Notes: a model not told the origin generated them from the letters alone. Counted from the stretch's first letter, positions 39,506-48,956 are shown. The stretch is 64,000 bases of DNA from Bradyrhizobium diazoefficiens (GCF_018131015.1 NZ_JAFCJJ010000014.1:116032-180031), one strand, 5' to 3'. Numbers and translations are program-made.

Positions 39506-40720
39506 TCAGGCCGCCAACGCCTTCGTGAGATTCTCCGCGACCTTGTCCAGGAAGCCGGTGGTTGAGAGCCAGCGCTGGTCGGCGCCGACCAGGAGCGCGA
39601 GGTCCTTGGTCATGTAGCCGGCCTCGACGGTGTCGACGCAGACCTTCTCCAGCGTGGAGGCGAATTTGGCGAGTTCTGCGTTGTTGTCCAGCTTGGCGCG
39701 GTGGGCAAGGCCACGCGTCCAGGCGAAGATCGACGCGATCGAGTTGGTCGAGGTCTCCTTGCCCTTCTGGTGCTCGCGGTAGTGGCGGGTCACCGTGCCG
39801 TGGGCGGCTTCCGCCTCGACGGTCTTGCCGTCCGGGGTCAGCAGCACCGAGGTCATCAGGCCGAGCGAGCCGTAGCCCTGCGCCACCGTGTCGGACTGCA
39901 CGTCGCCGTCGTAGTTCTTGCAGGCCCAGACATAGCCGCCGGACCATTTCAGCGCCGAGGCCACCATGTCGTCGATCAGGCGGTGCTCGTAAGTGAGGCC
40001 CTTGGCGTCGAACTCCTTCTTGAACTCCTTGTCGAAGATCTCCTGGAAGATGTCCTTGAAGCGGCCGTCATACACCTTCAGGATCGTGTTCTTGGTCGAG
40101 AGGTAGACCGGGTAGTTGCGCAGCAGGCCGTAGTTGAAGGAGGCGCGGGCGAAGTCGATGATGGAGTCGTCGAGATTGTACATCTCCATGGCGACGCCGG
40201 CGCCCGGCGCCTTGAACACTTCCTTCTCGATCACGGTGCCGTCCTCGCCGACGAACTTCAGCGACAGCGTGCCCTTGCCCGGGAACTTGATGTCGGTGGC
40301 GCGGTACTGGTCGCCATAGGCGTGGCGGCCGATGATGATCGGCTTGGTCCAGCCGGGAACCAGGCGCGGCACGTTCTTGCAGATGATCGGCTCGCGGAAG
40401 ATGCAGCCGCCGAGGATGTTGCGGATGGTGCCGTTCGGCGACTTCCACATCTGCTTGAGGTTGAACTCCTTCACCCGGGCCTCGTCCGGGGTGATGGTGG
40501 CGCACTTGACGCCGACGCCGACCTTCTTGATCGCTTCCGCCGCGTCGATGGTGACCTGATCGTTGGTGTGGTCGCGGTACTCCATGCCCAGGTCGAAATA
40601 CATCAGCTCGACATCGAGGTAGGGGTTGATCAGCTTGTCCTTGATGTACTGCCAGATGATCCGGGTCATCTCGTCGCCATCGAGTTCGACGACGGGATTG
40701 GATACCTTGATTTTTGCCAT
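39506..40720 (-). CDS. icd: NADP-dependent isocitrate dehydrogenase
   Basis: The 404-residue protein is the homodimeric eukaryote-like type II enzyme, typical of alphaproteobacteria. The start MAKIKVSNPVVELDGDEMTR, PIIIGRHAYGDQYRATD and AEAAHGTVTRHYREHQKGKE (the NADP-site segment) are diagnostic. It oxidises isocitrate to 2-oxoglutarate in the TCA cycle. A terminator follows. Confidence 0.96.
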   Translation of the reverse strand: MAKIKVSNPVVELDGDEMTRIIWQYIKDKLINPYLDVELMYFDLGMEYRDHTNDQVTIDAAEAIKKVGVGVKCATITPDEARVKEFNLKQMWKSPNGTIRNILGGCIFREPIICKNVPRLVPGWTKPIIIGRHAYGDQYRATDIKFPGKGTLSLKFVGEDGTVIEKEVFKAPGAGVAMEMYNLDDSIIDFARASFNYGLLRNYPVYLSTKNTILKVYDGRFKDIFQEIFDKEFKKEFDAKGLTYEHRLIDDMVASALKWSGGYVWACKNYDGDVQSDTVAQGYGSLGLMTSVLLTPDGKTVEAEAAHGTVTRHYREHQKGKETSTNSIASIFAWTRGLAHRAKLDNNAELAKFASTLEKVCVDTVEAGYMTKDLALLVGADQRWLSTTGFLDKVAENLTKALAA

Positions 40721-41051
40721 GATCGGAGAAGCCCTCTTGCGAACGGCGCCGCCGGCGCCAACTGGAATATCCGCCGCCTCTTAGCACCTGATAGCAGCGG
40801 GCGAAAGCCAAGGGATTATGCACTTTTAGCCCATCCCGCTTGCGCAGACGGGGAGCCGCGCCGGCCGCCGCCGCCGGGTGGCCCTAAGGTTTCCAGCGGG
40901 TTTCAAAAGCCGAATCCAAGCCGTTATTTCCCTTGAGAATTTCGTCAGGACAGGCAAACGAGGCGCGCAGGGCGGCCGGCGGCCGGTCTTTTGAATCAAT
41001 TCCTAACGGGGCCTTACCGGACCCTGCGAGCGAGCTTGAAAGCGAATCCAG
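40721..41051. other. Divergent promoter region icd/trmJ
   Basis: This 331-base gap must carry promoters in both directions. Only a GGCGCC-GCC-GGCGCC hairpin (40745-40759), in the icd leader, and a GC hairpin near 40978 stand out. I see no reliable gene or operator. Confidence 0.4.
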
Positions 41052-42251
41052 ATGTCGGGGACTGACAAGAGCAAGGCCGGCCTTTCCCTCGACGGTCCCA
41101 TCGTCGTCCTGGTCGAGCCGCAGCTCGGCGAGAACATCGGCATGGCCGCGCGCGCCATGGGCAATTTTGCGCTTGGCGCCTTGCGCATCGTCAACCCGCG
41201 CGACGGCTGGCCCAACATCGCCGCCCAGCGTGCCGCTGCCGGTGCCGACCACATCCTGGAAAAGGCCGAACTGTTCGATACCGTCGGTGAGGCCGTCGCC
41301 GACCTCGACCTGCTGTTCGCGACCACCGCCCGCGCCCATGACCAGGCCAAACCCGTGGTCGGGCCGGAGGCGGCCGCGCGCGAGATCTCGGGTCACATCG
41401 CCGCGGGCGGCAGGGCCGGTATTCTGTTCGGCCGGGAGCGCTGGGGGCTGACCAACGAGGAGGTCGGGCTCTCCAACCGAATCATCACCTTCCCGGTCAA
41501 TCCGGGCTTTGCCTCGCTCAATCTCGCCCAGGCCGTGCTGCTGGTCGGCTATGAGTGGTTCAAGCTGATGACATCGGGCGAGCTGCCGCATGGCATGCCG
41601 GAGCGCTCCGAGCGCGCCTCGCAGCACCAGATGCAGGCCTTCTTCGACAACCTCATCCGCGAGCTCGACCGCGTCGAATTCCTGCGGCCCGCCGAGAAGC
41701 GGGACACCATGCTGGTGAACCTGCGCAACATCTTCTCCCGGATGGAGCCGACCAAGCAGGACATGCACACCCTGCACGGGGTCATCATGGCGATCGCCGA
41801 GGGGCGCAAGGGCCCGGCCAAGGGCGGCGTGCTCGACGGCGCGCAGGCCACGCGCCTGCGCGCGCTGCTCGCCGAGCACGGCCAGGCCGGTGGGGCGCCC
41901 GACAGCGGCTCGACGGTGCGCGGGCTCGCGCGCCTGCTCCGCCGCAATCCGACCGACGCCGAGCGCCTGCTTTGGCAGGCGCTGACCCGCGACCGCCGCT
42001 TTGCCGGAAGCTTCAAGCGCCAGACCCCGGTCGGCCGCCACATCCCGGACTTCGTCTCGTTCCCGCACCGGATCGCGATCGAGCTGGTGAACCCCGGCGA
42101 GGGCGACACGATTGCCGCCGACCGTGCCTCGCGGCGGACCTGGCTCGAGGCGCGGGACTACCGCGTGCTGGACATAAGGGCGGCGGACGTGGAGCGGGAT
42201 CTGGAGGCGGATCTGGCGCGGCTGCAGGGGATGATGGCGGAGGGCGCGTAG
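41052..42251 (+). CDS. trmJ: TrmJ-type 2'-O-methyltransferase fused to a DUF559 domain
   Basis: Residues 1-255 are a SPOUT methyltransferase of the TrmJ family: VLVEPQLGENIGMAARAMGN, ILFGRERWGLTNEEV and FPVNPGFASLNLAQAVLL form the knotted SAM site. TrmJ methylates the wobble-loop position 32 of tRNAs. After a linker, residues 288-393 resemble DUF559 (RRNPTDAERLLWQALTRDRR, FKRQTPVGRHIPDF), a nuclease-like fold. Asp333 and Glu344 are kept, but the usual DG..H after the Glu is replaced by VNPGEGD, so catalysis is doubtful. The fusion is longer than usual TrmJ (about 240-260 residues). Confidence 0.85.
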   Translation: MSGTDKSKAGLSLDGPIVVLVEPQLGENIGMAARAMGNFALGALRIVNPRDGWPNIAAQRAAAGADHILEKAELFDTVGEAVADLDLLFATTARAHDQAKPVVGPEAAAREISGHIAAGGRAGILFGRERWGLTNEEVGLSNRIITFPVNPGFASLNLAQAVLLVGYEWFKLMTSGELPHGMPERSERASQHQMQAFFDNLIRELDRVEFLRPAEKRDTMLVNLRNIFSRMEPTKQDMHTLHGVIMAIAEGRKGPAKGGVLDGAQATRLRALLAEHGQAGGAPDSGSTVRGLARLLRRNPTDAERLLWQALTRDRRFAGSFKRQTPVGRHIPDFVSFPHRIAIELVNPGEGDTIAADRASRRTWLEARDYRVLDIRAADVERDLEADLARLQGMMAEGA

Positions 42252-42368
42252 CTTGGGGCAGGTTAGCGAAGCCGAAGTGGCCGCGCAGGGAAATGCCGCA
42301 ATGGGCCAAGGGCCGGCGTTGTTGGCCCTCGCGACGTCGGACGGACACCAACTCAATCTCAATGAGCA

Positions 42369-43664
42369 TCATTCCGCGGCTTTGCCTTGCATTGTGGCGG
42401 TATATGTCAGGCGGCGGCGAACGATTTCGATATGACCCCGCAGGTCATAGACTTGGTTTGCGAATGCGAGCGGAAACCGAATGCGGCTGACGGCCTCTTC
42501 AATACGATCAACCGCCGCCTGTCTTTGCACAAAATCGTTTGAGTCTGTCTCGACAGAACTCTCCAGAGATTTGAGTTGGCTATACCAATAAAGTAGGCGT
42601 CGTCGTATGTGCCATGCATATATTGCAGGGAGATATCGAAAGAGTGGCAGGCCAACCGCAATCGCCGTCACCAGCACGGCAATCGCCCTTTGCGCATGGA
42701 CGGTCAACCACAAAGGCAAGTGCTTTTGCAGAAATGAGGCGCCGTTCTTGTAGTAGTCGATCGCGCTCGCTGCGACTGTATAGTCGGGGTCGCTCGGGCT
42801 GGGAAATTCACCAGCCCGCTGAAAGACTCCGGGCGCCTTATGTATCTCCTGCATCGTTTGAAGGAGAAGATGTACGATTTCCGGGTGGGCATCGCTACGA
42901 ACAAGTACACTGCTCGTCGTCGCGATCAGCGACACGTCTTGCGGCGGAATATTTTGGGCGATATCGATGACGCCTTGCGGCAGTGTCAGCCTAGCAAGAC
43001 TTGGAAAAACGCGTGTATAGGCTTCGGCGGTCGGGAAGCTCATGAGGCGAATTTTCGAATCCCGAAGCATGGATTGGACGGCGGACGTGTCAGGAGCTCC
43101 GAGTATCCAGACGACGTCAATCTCTCCGTCGTGCAACGCTTGGGCAGCCCTGTTTCCCGCCAGCGGCATGAAGTCTGCATTTTCAGACGTCAGGCCGCCC
43201 TTACCAAGTATCTTCTCAGCACTGAATCTTGTGCCACTCCCAACCGGCCCGACAGCAATTCGCTTTCCCTTGAGCTGAGACAGCCGATCGATCGGCTCGA
43301 CGGACGTGTAGAATATCCAGATCGGAAGATAATCGATCGTCCCGAGCGAAAGTATTCCGGGGGATTGCCTGGAATCGGATACGCCCCCTGTGACAAACGC
43401 GATGTCGACTCCTGAAGCTGGATCCTGCAGAAGCTTGAGGTTTTCCAACGCTCCCTCAGTCGCTCGCAGTTTCAAATCCACGTTGGCGCGTGCAAATCTC
43501 TCCCGGTAGCGTTGTCCAAAATGATCGAAGCTGGCTCCCTTGAACGCTGTCGCAATTGTAACGGAGCTGGGCGGTGCTGGGAAAAGATACGTCAGAGCCC
43601 AGGATACGAGAGCAAAAATCAAACCTGCCAAGACGAGTACATTAAGACGATTAAAAGCGAACAT
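42369..43664 (-). CDS. TAXI-family TRAP-type solute-binding protein
   Basis: The 431-residue protein has an N-terminal membrane/signal helix, a TAXI binding domain (VTIATAFKGASFDHFGQRY, RIAVGPVGSGTRFSAEKIL, VVWILGAPDTSAVQSML), then a second membrane helix (near residues 330-350) and a cytoplasmic coiled-coil tail (YSQLKSLESSVETDSNDFVQ). Membrane-anchored TAXI proteins with such tails exist in rhizobia. No TRAP permease is nearby. Codon and base composition are visibly more AT-rich than its neighbours, suggesting acquisition. Confidence 0.75.
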   Translation of the reverse strand: MFAFNRLNVLVLAGLIFALVSWALTYLFPAPPSSVTIATAFKGASFDHFGQRYRERFARANVDLKLRATEGALENLKLLQDPASGVDIAFVTGGVSDSRQSPGILSLGTIDYLPIWIFYTSVEPIDRLSQLKGKRIAVGPVGSGTRFSAEKILGKGGLTSENADFMPLAGNRAAQALHDGEIDVVWILGAPDTSAVQSMLRDSKIRLMSFPTAEAYTRVFPSLARLTLPQGVIDIAQNIPPQDVSLIATTSSVLVRSDAHPEIVHLLLQTMQEIHKAPGVFQRAGEFPSPSDPDYTVAASAIDYYKNGASFLQKHLPLWLTVHAQRAIAVLVTAIAVGLPLFRYLPAIYAWHIRRRLLYWYSQLKSLESSVETDSNDFVQRQAAVDRIEEAVSRIRFPLAFANQVYDLRGHIEIVRRRLTYTATMQGKAAE

Positions 43665-44009
43665 CGGCTTCCCCTGACGTTCGGTCTAGTTAAGTCAGTA
43701 TCTGCTCGAACGAATAGCTTTACCGCACTTGCTGGCAACCGTGGTGCGACGGGTCGCCCCAAGCGATACAATCGGAAGCAAGCGTTGCGGGCAACAATCC
43801 CCACAGAATGGATTGGCGGCGCCATGAGGTCAAATGGCCGTTACGGGTAGGCCGCAGCCAACGACAAGCCGGTCATGTCTGCGACGCCGTCGAAAGCGGA
43901 AGTGATTTCAGAATATTAGCCGCACCCATCATCGCCCCCGCGCGCCTGCGACAAGATCGCGGGCCGTGTCGAAATCGCGCGGCAGCAGACATGGCCGGCG
44001 CAACCGAAC
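43665..44009. other. 345-base gap without a gene
   Basis: The stretch between the TAXI gene and the hotdog-like gene is somewhat AT-rich near the TAXI end and GC-rich toward 44009. I find no supported ORF, terminator or operator. Confidence 0.4.
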
Positions 44010-44759
44010 CTATCGCCCGAGTTGCACCTCGCGCTCAACCGCAATCCATGTCGCTTTCGCCACCGCCAGCAATCTCCCGCCGTCATCATGCAGCGCGGCT
44101 TCGGCGGTGCGCTTGCGGCCGTCGCGGCTGGTTGGCCAGGCGGTGACGATGCAGCGTTCGCCGGGCTGCGGGCGGGCCTCGATCCGTGCCGCCATTCGTC
44201 CGAGCAGGAGCGGCGTCTTGTCGAAGCTGTCGCTCTCTTGATCGCAATTGCAGGCAAAGCCGGTGGGGCAATCGAGTGCCGACCAGAGGAATTCGGACCC
44301 GACCCGGCCGTCCCCGGCGGCGAGATTCGGATCCGGCGTCCAGCTCGCCGCGAGAACGGGGGTCTGCCCCTGACGCCTGAGCGGTCCGACGGAAATGCGC
44401 AGGCCGTCGCCTTTGGCCCGTGCCGGCCCGCACACGAAGCAGGTCGGCAGCGGATGCTCGTGCGGCTTGACCGGCGTTAGCAATTCGGCGGCACGGGCCT
44501 CTTCGAAACTAACTCGCTCGAGGCGCGAAAGCTCGACACTCACCGCGCGCCCGGTCGCGACAACGGATGCGCCATCGCGCAGCTCCCATGTGCCGTCGTC
44601 GGTGGCGACCGCGTCGAGCGCCTTGCCCAGCGGAGGCGGCGCGCGCAGCGTCACCTCCGCAGCCCCGGGAATGTGCCGGGCCAGCCGGCCGCAGACATAG
44701 CCGCCATTGCCGGAGTTCGGAGGGCCGCAATAGCGCTTGTCGATCATGATCTGTGTCAT
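44010..44759 (-). CDS. Hotdog-like protein, thioesterase superfamily candidate
   Basis: The 249-residue protein begins MTQIMIDKRYCGPPNSGNGG and has two hotdog-like halves (1-100 and about 125-245). Cys-rich segments are YCGPPNSGNGGYVCG and LPTCFVCGP, with DCPTGFACNCD in the second half. The Ser-Gly-Asn-Gly-Gly turn resembles the acyl-CoA thioesterase hotdog loop. No substrate is evident. AAGGAAGAGAG precedes the ATG. It is 24 bases from the oxidoreductase at 44784-45761, the likely operon partner. Confidence 0.6.
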   Translation of the reverse strand: MTQIMIDKRYCGPPNSGNGGYVCGRLARHIPGAAEVTLRAPPPLGKALDAVATDDGTWELRDGASVVATGRAVSVELSRLERVSFEEARAAELLTPVKPHEHPLPTCFVCGPARAKGDGLRISVGPLRRQGQTPVLAASWTPDPNLAAGDGRVGSEFLWSALDCPTGFACNCDQESDSFDKTPLLLGRMAARIEARPQPGERCIVTAWPTSRDGRKRTAEAALHDDGGRLLAVAKATWIAVEREVQLGR

Positions 44760-44783
44760 TGGTCTCTCTTCCTTCGGCGAACG

Positions 44784-45761
44784 CTACCTGATCTTGAGCA
44801 CGATCCGGCCCTGAACCGTCCGGCTCGCCACGGCGTGCATGGCCTCGCTCGCCTGCTCCAATGGCAGGACCCGATCGACATGCGGGCGGATTTGTCCCTC
44901 GGCCAGCAATTGCATCAGCGTGTCATTGGCGCGCGCGGCCTCGCCCGGAAACTTTTCCGCCCAGGCGCCGGCAAAGACGCCGACGATGGAATAGTTCTTG
45001 AGCAGTGGGAGATTCATCGGCACCGATGGAATCGTGCCGCCGGTGAAGCCGATCGGCATCAGCCGTCCGCTCCACTTCATCAGTCGCGCCATCTGCTCGA
45101 AAATGGCGCCGCCGACATTGTCGAAGCCGATATCGATGCCTTCGCCGCTTGTGATCGACTTGATGCGGTCGCGCAAATCCTCGCTGCGATAATTGACGAC
45201 GTCGCTCGCGCCGTAACCGCGCACCAAGGCAGCCTTGTCGTCGGAGCCGACGCCGGCGATGACGCGCAGGCCCAGATGACGGCCGAGGTCGACGGCGGCA
45301 AGCCCGATTCCGCCGGCCGCGCCGGTGACGAACAATGTTTCGCCGCGCTGCGCCCGTGCCCGCTCGACCAGCGCATACCAGGCCGTGCCGTAATTGTGCA
45401 GCACCGACGCCCCGGTCTCGAACGCGACGCCGTCGGGCAGCCGCACGCTCTTTGATTCCTTCGCGGTCATCCGCTCGGCGTAGCCGCCGATCCAGTTGCT
45501 GCATGCGACGCGATCGCCGGGAGCGAATTTCGTGACCTTGTCCCCGACCGCGGCGACGATCCCCGACGCCTCCGTGCCGGGCACGAAGGGCGTCTGCGGC
45601 CGCATCTGGTAGAGGCCGGACACGAGCAATTGATCCATGAAGCTCACGGAGGCGGCATGGACGTCGATGAGGATTTCGTCGCCGCCAAGCTTCGGCTCGT
45701 CGATCTCGGCGACGCGCAGGTCTGCGGGGCCCGTGAACGAGCTGCATACAACCGCCTTCAT
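44784..45761 (-). CDS. Zinc-independent NADPH:quinone oxidoreductase (MDR family)
   Basis: The 325-residue protein has the MDR fold: the GroES-like start (MKAVVCSSFTGPADLRVAEI), PFVPGTEASGIVAAVGDKVT, and the nucleotide-binding GAAGGIGLAAVDLGRHLGLR. The zinc ligands of alcohol dehydrogenases are absent, so it is of the quinone oxidoreductase/crotonyl-reductase type. It would reduce quinones or enoyl compounds with NADPH. It diverges from the BTAD-hydrolase gene. Confidence 0.88.
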   Translation of the reverse strand: MKAVVCSSFTGPADLRVAEIDEPKLGGDEILIDVHAASVSFMDQLLVSGLYQMRPQTPFVPGTEASGIVAAVGDKVTKFAPGDRVACSNWIGGYAERMTAKESKSVRLPDGVAFETGASVLHNYGTAWYALVERARAQRGETLFVTGAAGGIGLAAVDLGRHLGLRVIAGVGSDDKAALVRGYGASDVVNYRSEDLRDRIKSITSGEGIDIGFDNVGGAIFEQMARLMKWSGRLMPIGFTGGTIPSVPMNLPLLKNYSIVGVFAGAWAEKFPGEAARANDTLMQLLAEGQIRPHVDRVLPLEQASEAMHAVASRTVQGRIVLKIR

Positions 45762-45940
45762 CGTCGTGCTCCCGTCTTGCGACAGGCGAAAACGTGCGGC
45801 CCTGGACGTGCGAACATGATTGATTTCCCTTATGGTGGCGAATGCAGGCCCCTTCGCTGGCGAGCGGCCTTGAAAACGGCCCGACTGTTATCGCTGGACC
45901 GTCCCCTGCGCGTCCCCCGAGCCGGGAAGGAAGGATTGTC

Positions 45941-47494
45941 ATGACGGCCGTCTCACTCGGGACGTTCGGCTTTCCCGAGGTCCACGCCGGCGATCGCCCG
46001 ATCAAGCTCAATTTGCGCAAGGGTCTTGCGCTCCTGGTCTATCTCGCGGAGGCCAGGGGTGCCGTCGCGCGCGATGTCATCGCCACGCTGCTGTGGCCCG
46101 AGACGCCCAGCGATACCGCGCGGACGCGATTGCGGCGCCTGCTGCATCGCGTCGAGGGCACGGTTGGCCACACCATCTTCGAGACCGACCGCACCAGCGT
46201 GCGCTGGTCTCCGGCGATCGAGCTGAAGCTGGATACGCACCTGTTCGAGAGCGCCTGCGACCGCGGCGACTTCCAGGAGGCCTGCCGGATTTATCGCGCC
46301 GACTTCCTTGCGGGCTTTTCGCTGGACGACTGCGCCGAGTTCGACGATTGGGTCTTCTTTCGCCGCGAGGCGCTGAGGGGACGGCTCATGCATGCGCTCG
46401 AGCGTCTGGTGCAGGACAGGAACGCCGCGGGCGACCATTTTGCTGCGACCGCGCATGCCGGGCGTCTGGTCGAGCTCGATCCGCTCAGCGAAGTCTATGG
46501 CCGGCACCTGATCCGCAGCCTGCTGCTGGCCGGCGACCGGACCGCGGCAGAGCGACATCACGCGGCCCTGACACAGCGCCTGCGCGACGATCTTGGTGTC
46601 GCGCCGGAAGCCGAGACCGAGGCGCTGATGCGTGCGCCGGTGCGCGATGCCATTCCGGCGACGCGCTACGTCAAGGGCGCCGGCGTGCATCTGGCCTATC
46701 AGACCTATGGCAGCGGCCCGCTCGATATCCTGGTCATGCCGGGCTTCGTCTCGCACGTCGAACGCGCGTGGGAGCAGCCCGCGTGCCGGAGCTTCATGGA
46801 GTCCTTGATGAAGCTCGGGCGCCTGATCGTGTTCGATCGTCGCGGCATCGGACTGTCCGACCGGGTCGGCTCGGCTCCCGGGATCGACGTCACCGCCGGG
46901 GATATCGGCACGGTGCTGCGAGCCGCGGAGTCGCACCGCGTCGTGCTGTTCGGCGCCTCCGAATGCGGGCCGGCCTGCATCAAGTTTGCGGTCGACCAAC
47001 CCGGCCGCGTGGCCGGGCTCATTCTGTTTGGCGCGCTCGCCAAGGGTTCCTGGGCGCCGGACTATCCGCATGCGCTGCGCGCGGCCCAATACGACGCCTG
47101 GCAGAAGCAGCTCGTCGCGCAATGGGGCGGCCCGGCCGGGATCGAGACTTTCGCGCCGAGCCTTGCCGGTGATCCGCAGGCCCGGGCCTGGTGGGCGGGT
47201 CTGTTGCGCGCGGCCTCCAGTCCCGGCGGCATCTCAGCCGTGCTGGAGGCGTTTCGCGACGCCGACGTGCGGCACCTGCTGGCGCAAATTGCCGTGCCGA
47301 CGCTGCTGCTGCACCGGCGCGACGACCAGGCGGTGCGCATCGCGGCCGGCCGCGACATGGCAAAGCAGATCACCGGCGCGCAATTCGTCGAGCTCGACGG
47401 CAATGATCACTGGTTCTTTGCCGGCGATCAGCAGCCGGTGCTCGCAGCGATCAGGCGATTCATGGAGGGGTTGCCGAAGCCTACACCGCCATGA
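45941..47494 (+). CDS. BTAD-type regulatory domain fused to an alpha/beta hydrolase
   Basis: From the ATG at 45941 (behind GGAAGG) the protein has 517 residues. Residues 1-235 are a winged-helix plus bacterial transcriptional activator (BTAD/TPR) unit: SLGTFGFPEVHAGDRPIKL, TARTRLRRLLHRV, DFLAGFSLDD, RLRDDLGVAPEAETEAL. Residues 245-515 are an alpha/beta hydrolase with nucleophile Ser340 in GASECG, an acid in LHRRDDQ and a His in GNDHW, so the triad seems complete. It is a sensor-like or catalytic regulator. The hydrolase may sense or degrade a ligand (inference). Confidence 0.8.
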   Translation: MTAVSLGTFGFPEVHAGDRPIKLNLRKGLALLVYLAEARGAVARDVIATLLWPETPSDTARTRLRRLLHRVEGTVGHTIFETDRTSVRWSPAIELKLDTHLFESACDRGDFQEACRIYRADFLAGFSLDDCAEFDDWVFFRREALRGRLMHALERLVQDRNAAGDHFAATAHAGRLVELDPLSEVYGRHLIRSLLLAGDRTAAERHHAALTQRLRDDLGVAPEAETEALMRAPVRDAIPATRYVKGAGVHLAYQTYGSGPLDILVMPGFVSHVERAWEQPACRSFMESLMKLGRLIVFDRRGIGLSDRVGSAPGIDVTAGDIGTVLRAAESHRVVLFGASECGPACIKFAVDQPGRVAGLILFGALAKGSWAPDYPHALRAAQYDAWQKQLVAQWGGPAGIETFAPSLAGDPQARAWWAGLLRAASSPGGISAVLEAFRDADVRHLLAQIAVPTLLLHRRDDQAVRIAAGRDMAKQITGAQFVELDGNDHWFFAGDQQPVLAAIRRFMEGLPKPTPP

Positions 47495-48128
47495 GCTGTT
47501 CGGCGCGCTTCTTCCTCGGCTTCGACTGGCTGAGCAGAGGGCTTGCGGCGAGCGCGGCCGTATCCGCAACGCCGGGATCGCGCGAGACCATGGCGGCAAC
47601 GATCGCGCCGTCGATCAACAGGCCGAGCTGGTGCGCAAGCACGACGGGCTCGTTGCAGCCGAGCTCGCCGGCGAGCTTCTCGATGTGGCCGAGCACGATC
47701 TTCTTGTGCTTCAGCGCGATGTTGCGGAACTGCCTGGCGTCCTTGTCGTGCTCGCCGACGGCGTTGATGAAGGGGCAGCCATAGAAGCGCTCCTCCGCAA
47801 ACCAGCTCTTCAGCGCGGGGAAGATGCGCGTGAGCTTTGCCTGCGCATCGCCGCCGCCGTCTTCCATCGCGCCGATGAACCATTCGCGCCACTGCCTGCC
47901 TTCGCTCTCCAGCACCGCATTGACGAGGTTGGTCTTGGAGCCGAACAGCTTGTAGAGCGTGGTCTTGGCGGTGCCGGCTTCCTCGATGATCGCGTCGATG
48001 CCGGTGGCGTTGATGCCGTTCTTGCAGAACAGATGCGTCGCCGCGCTCAGCAGGCGTCCGCGCGCGGATTCATCGTCGCCGGCGGCGTGGGGCGAATTCG
48101 CAGTCTTCTTCGTTGAAGGCTTTGCCAT
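47481..48128 (-). CDS. TetR/AcrR-family transcriptional regulator
   Basis: The 215-residue protein has the TetR DNA-binding domain (GRLLSAATHLFCKNGINATG, then IIEEAGTAKTTLYKLFGSK) and a C-terminal ligand domain. It diverges from the OsmC-to-cyanase operon and overlaps the 3' end of the BTAD-hydrolase gene by 14 bases. Cysteines at FCKNG, YGCPF and LGCNE could sense oxidants. It may repress the OsmC gene (inference). Confidence 0.88.
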   Translation of the reverse strand: MAKPSTKKTANSPHAAGDDESARGRLLSAATHLFCKNGINATGIDAIIEEAGTAKTTLYKLFGSKTNLVNAVLESEGRQWREWFIGAMEDGGGDAQAKLTRIFPALKSWFAEERFYGCPFINAVGEHDKDARQFRNIALKHKKIVLGHIEKLAGELGCNEPVVLAHQLGLLIDGAIVAAMVSRDPGVADTAALAASPLLSQSKPRKKRAEQLMAV

Positions 48129-48303
48129 GTCTCCGAACTTATCCGCAGCCGCGCCGCATCAGCAAGCCGCATCTTTTCTGCGCTGAAAGGATTTGCATGC
48201 GAACGTGCATCTGCATCGTCCTTGGGCAAGCGAAGGCAGTTCAATCCGCGGGCAGCGATCGCTAAGCGGCTTTTAACGCTTGGCATTTTGCTTTTGGCCG
48301 GCG

Positions 48304-48320
48304 CTGGCACGCTCCATGCA
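48304..48320 (+). promoter_or_regulatory. Sigma-54-type promoter ahead of the cyanate operon
   Basis: TGGCAC (48305-48310) and TGCA (48317-48320) fit the -24/-12 sigma-54 pattern: GG (48306-48307) and GC (48318-48319) are separated by exactly ten bases. Transcription would begin near 48332, about 45 bases before osmC. A candidate activator site, TGCA-N8-TGCA, lies at 48194-48209, about 110 bases upstream. Confidence 0.65.
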
Positions 48321-48376
48321 AGGAAACAGACCGTTCGGTATCCTGCCGGATTTCTTGATTCCCAGGGAGAAAACTG

Positions 48377-48919
48377 ATGACCGCCGTCGTTCAGAAGACA
48401 GTGCTGACGGGTTGCCTTGCGCCCATCGACAAGAATGGCCTCGAGCAACTGATCGCCAACGGCAAGGCCAATCCGAAGGTCATCAAGACCTTGAAGTGCA
48501 AGACGGTCGCGGAGGGAAAATTCCGCCACGCCAACTTCATCCGCAATTTGCCGCCCTACATCGTCGACGAGCCCCCGGGGCTTCTGGGCGACGACACCGC
48601 GCCCAATCCGTCCGAAGCCTCGCTCGCCGCGCTCGGCTCGTGCCTTGCAGTCGGGCTGCACGCCAACGCCGTGCATCGCGGCTGGATCGTCAACAAGCTC
48701 GAGCTCGAGCTCGAAGGCGACCTCAACATCACCGCGGTCTGGGGCACCGGCGACACCTCGGACAAGCCGGTTGGATTTACGGATGTCCGCGTCAAGGTCG
48801 ACATGGAGTGCGAGGGCATCTCGCAAGACGAGATCAGCGCGCTGGTCACCCATGTGAAGAAGTGGTCGCCGGTGGCCAACACCTTCACCCGCCCGGTCAA
48901 TCTCGAGGTCGGCGTCTGA
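48377..48919 (+). CDS. OsmC-family protein
   Basis: The 180-residue OsmC/YhfA-type protein carries the peroxidase-site region PNPSEASLAALGSCLAVGLH, the catalytic Cys in GSC, plus Cys residues in LKCKTV and MECEGI. OsmC members reduce organic hydroperoxides; the function in a cyanate-linked operon is unclear. The start (MTAVVQKTVLTGC) follows GGGAGAAAACTG. It is the first gene downstream of the sigma-54-type promoter. Confidence 0.82.
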   Translation: MTAVVQKTVLTGCLAPIDKNGLEQLIANGKANPKVIKTLKCKTVAEGKFRHANFIRNLPPYIVDEPPGLLGDDTAPNPSEASLAALGSCLAVGLHANAVHRGWIVNKLELELEGDLNITAVWGTGDTSDKPVGFTDVRVKVDMECEGISQDEISALVTHVKKWSPVANTFTRPVNLEVGV

Positions 48920-48956
48920 GCCGGCAGCAACTGGGACAAGGGTGCGGGAGACGATC

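Noticed and set aside
48194..48209. TGCA-N8-TGCA as an NtrC site
   Set aside because: The spacing is one base short of the usual NtrC site and TGCA is a common palindrome; kept only as a side note to the promoter.
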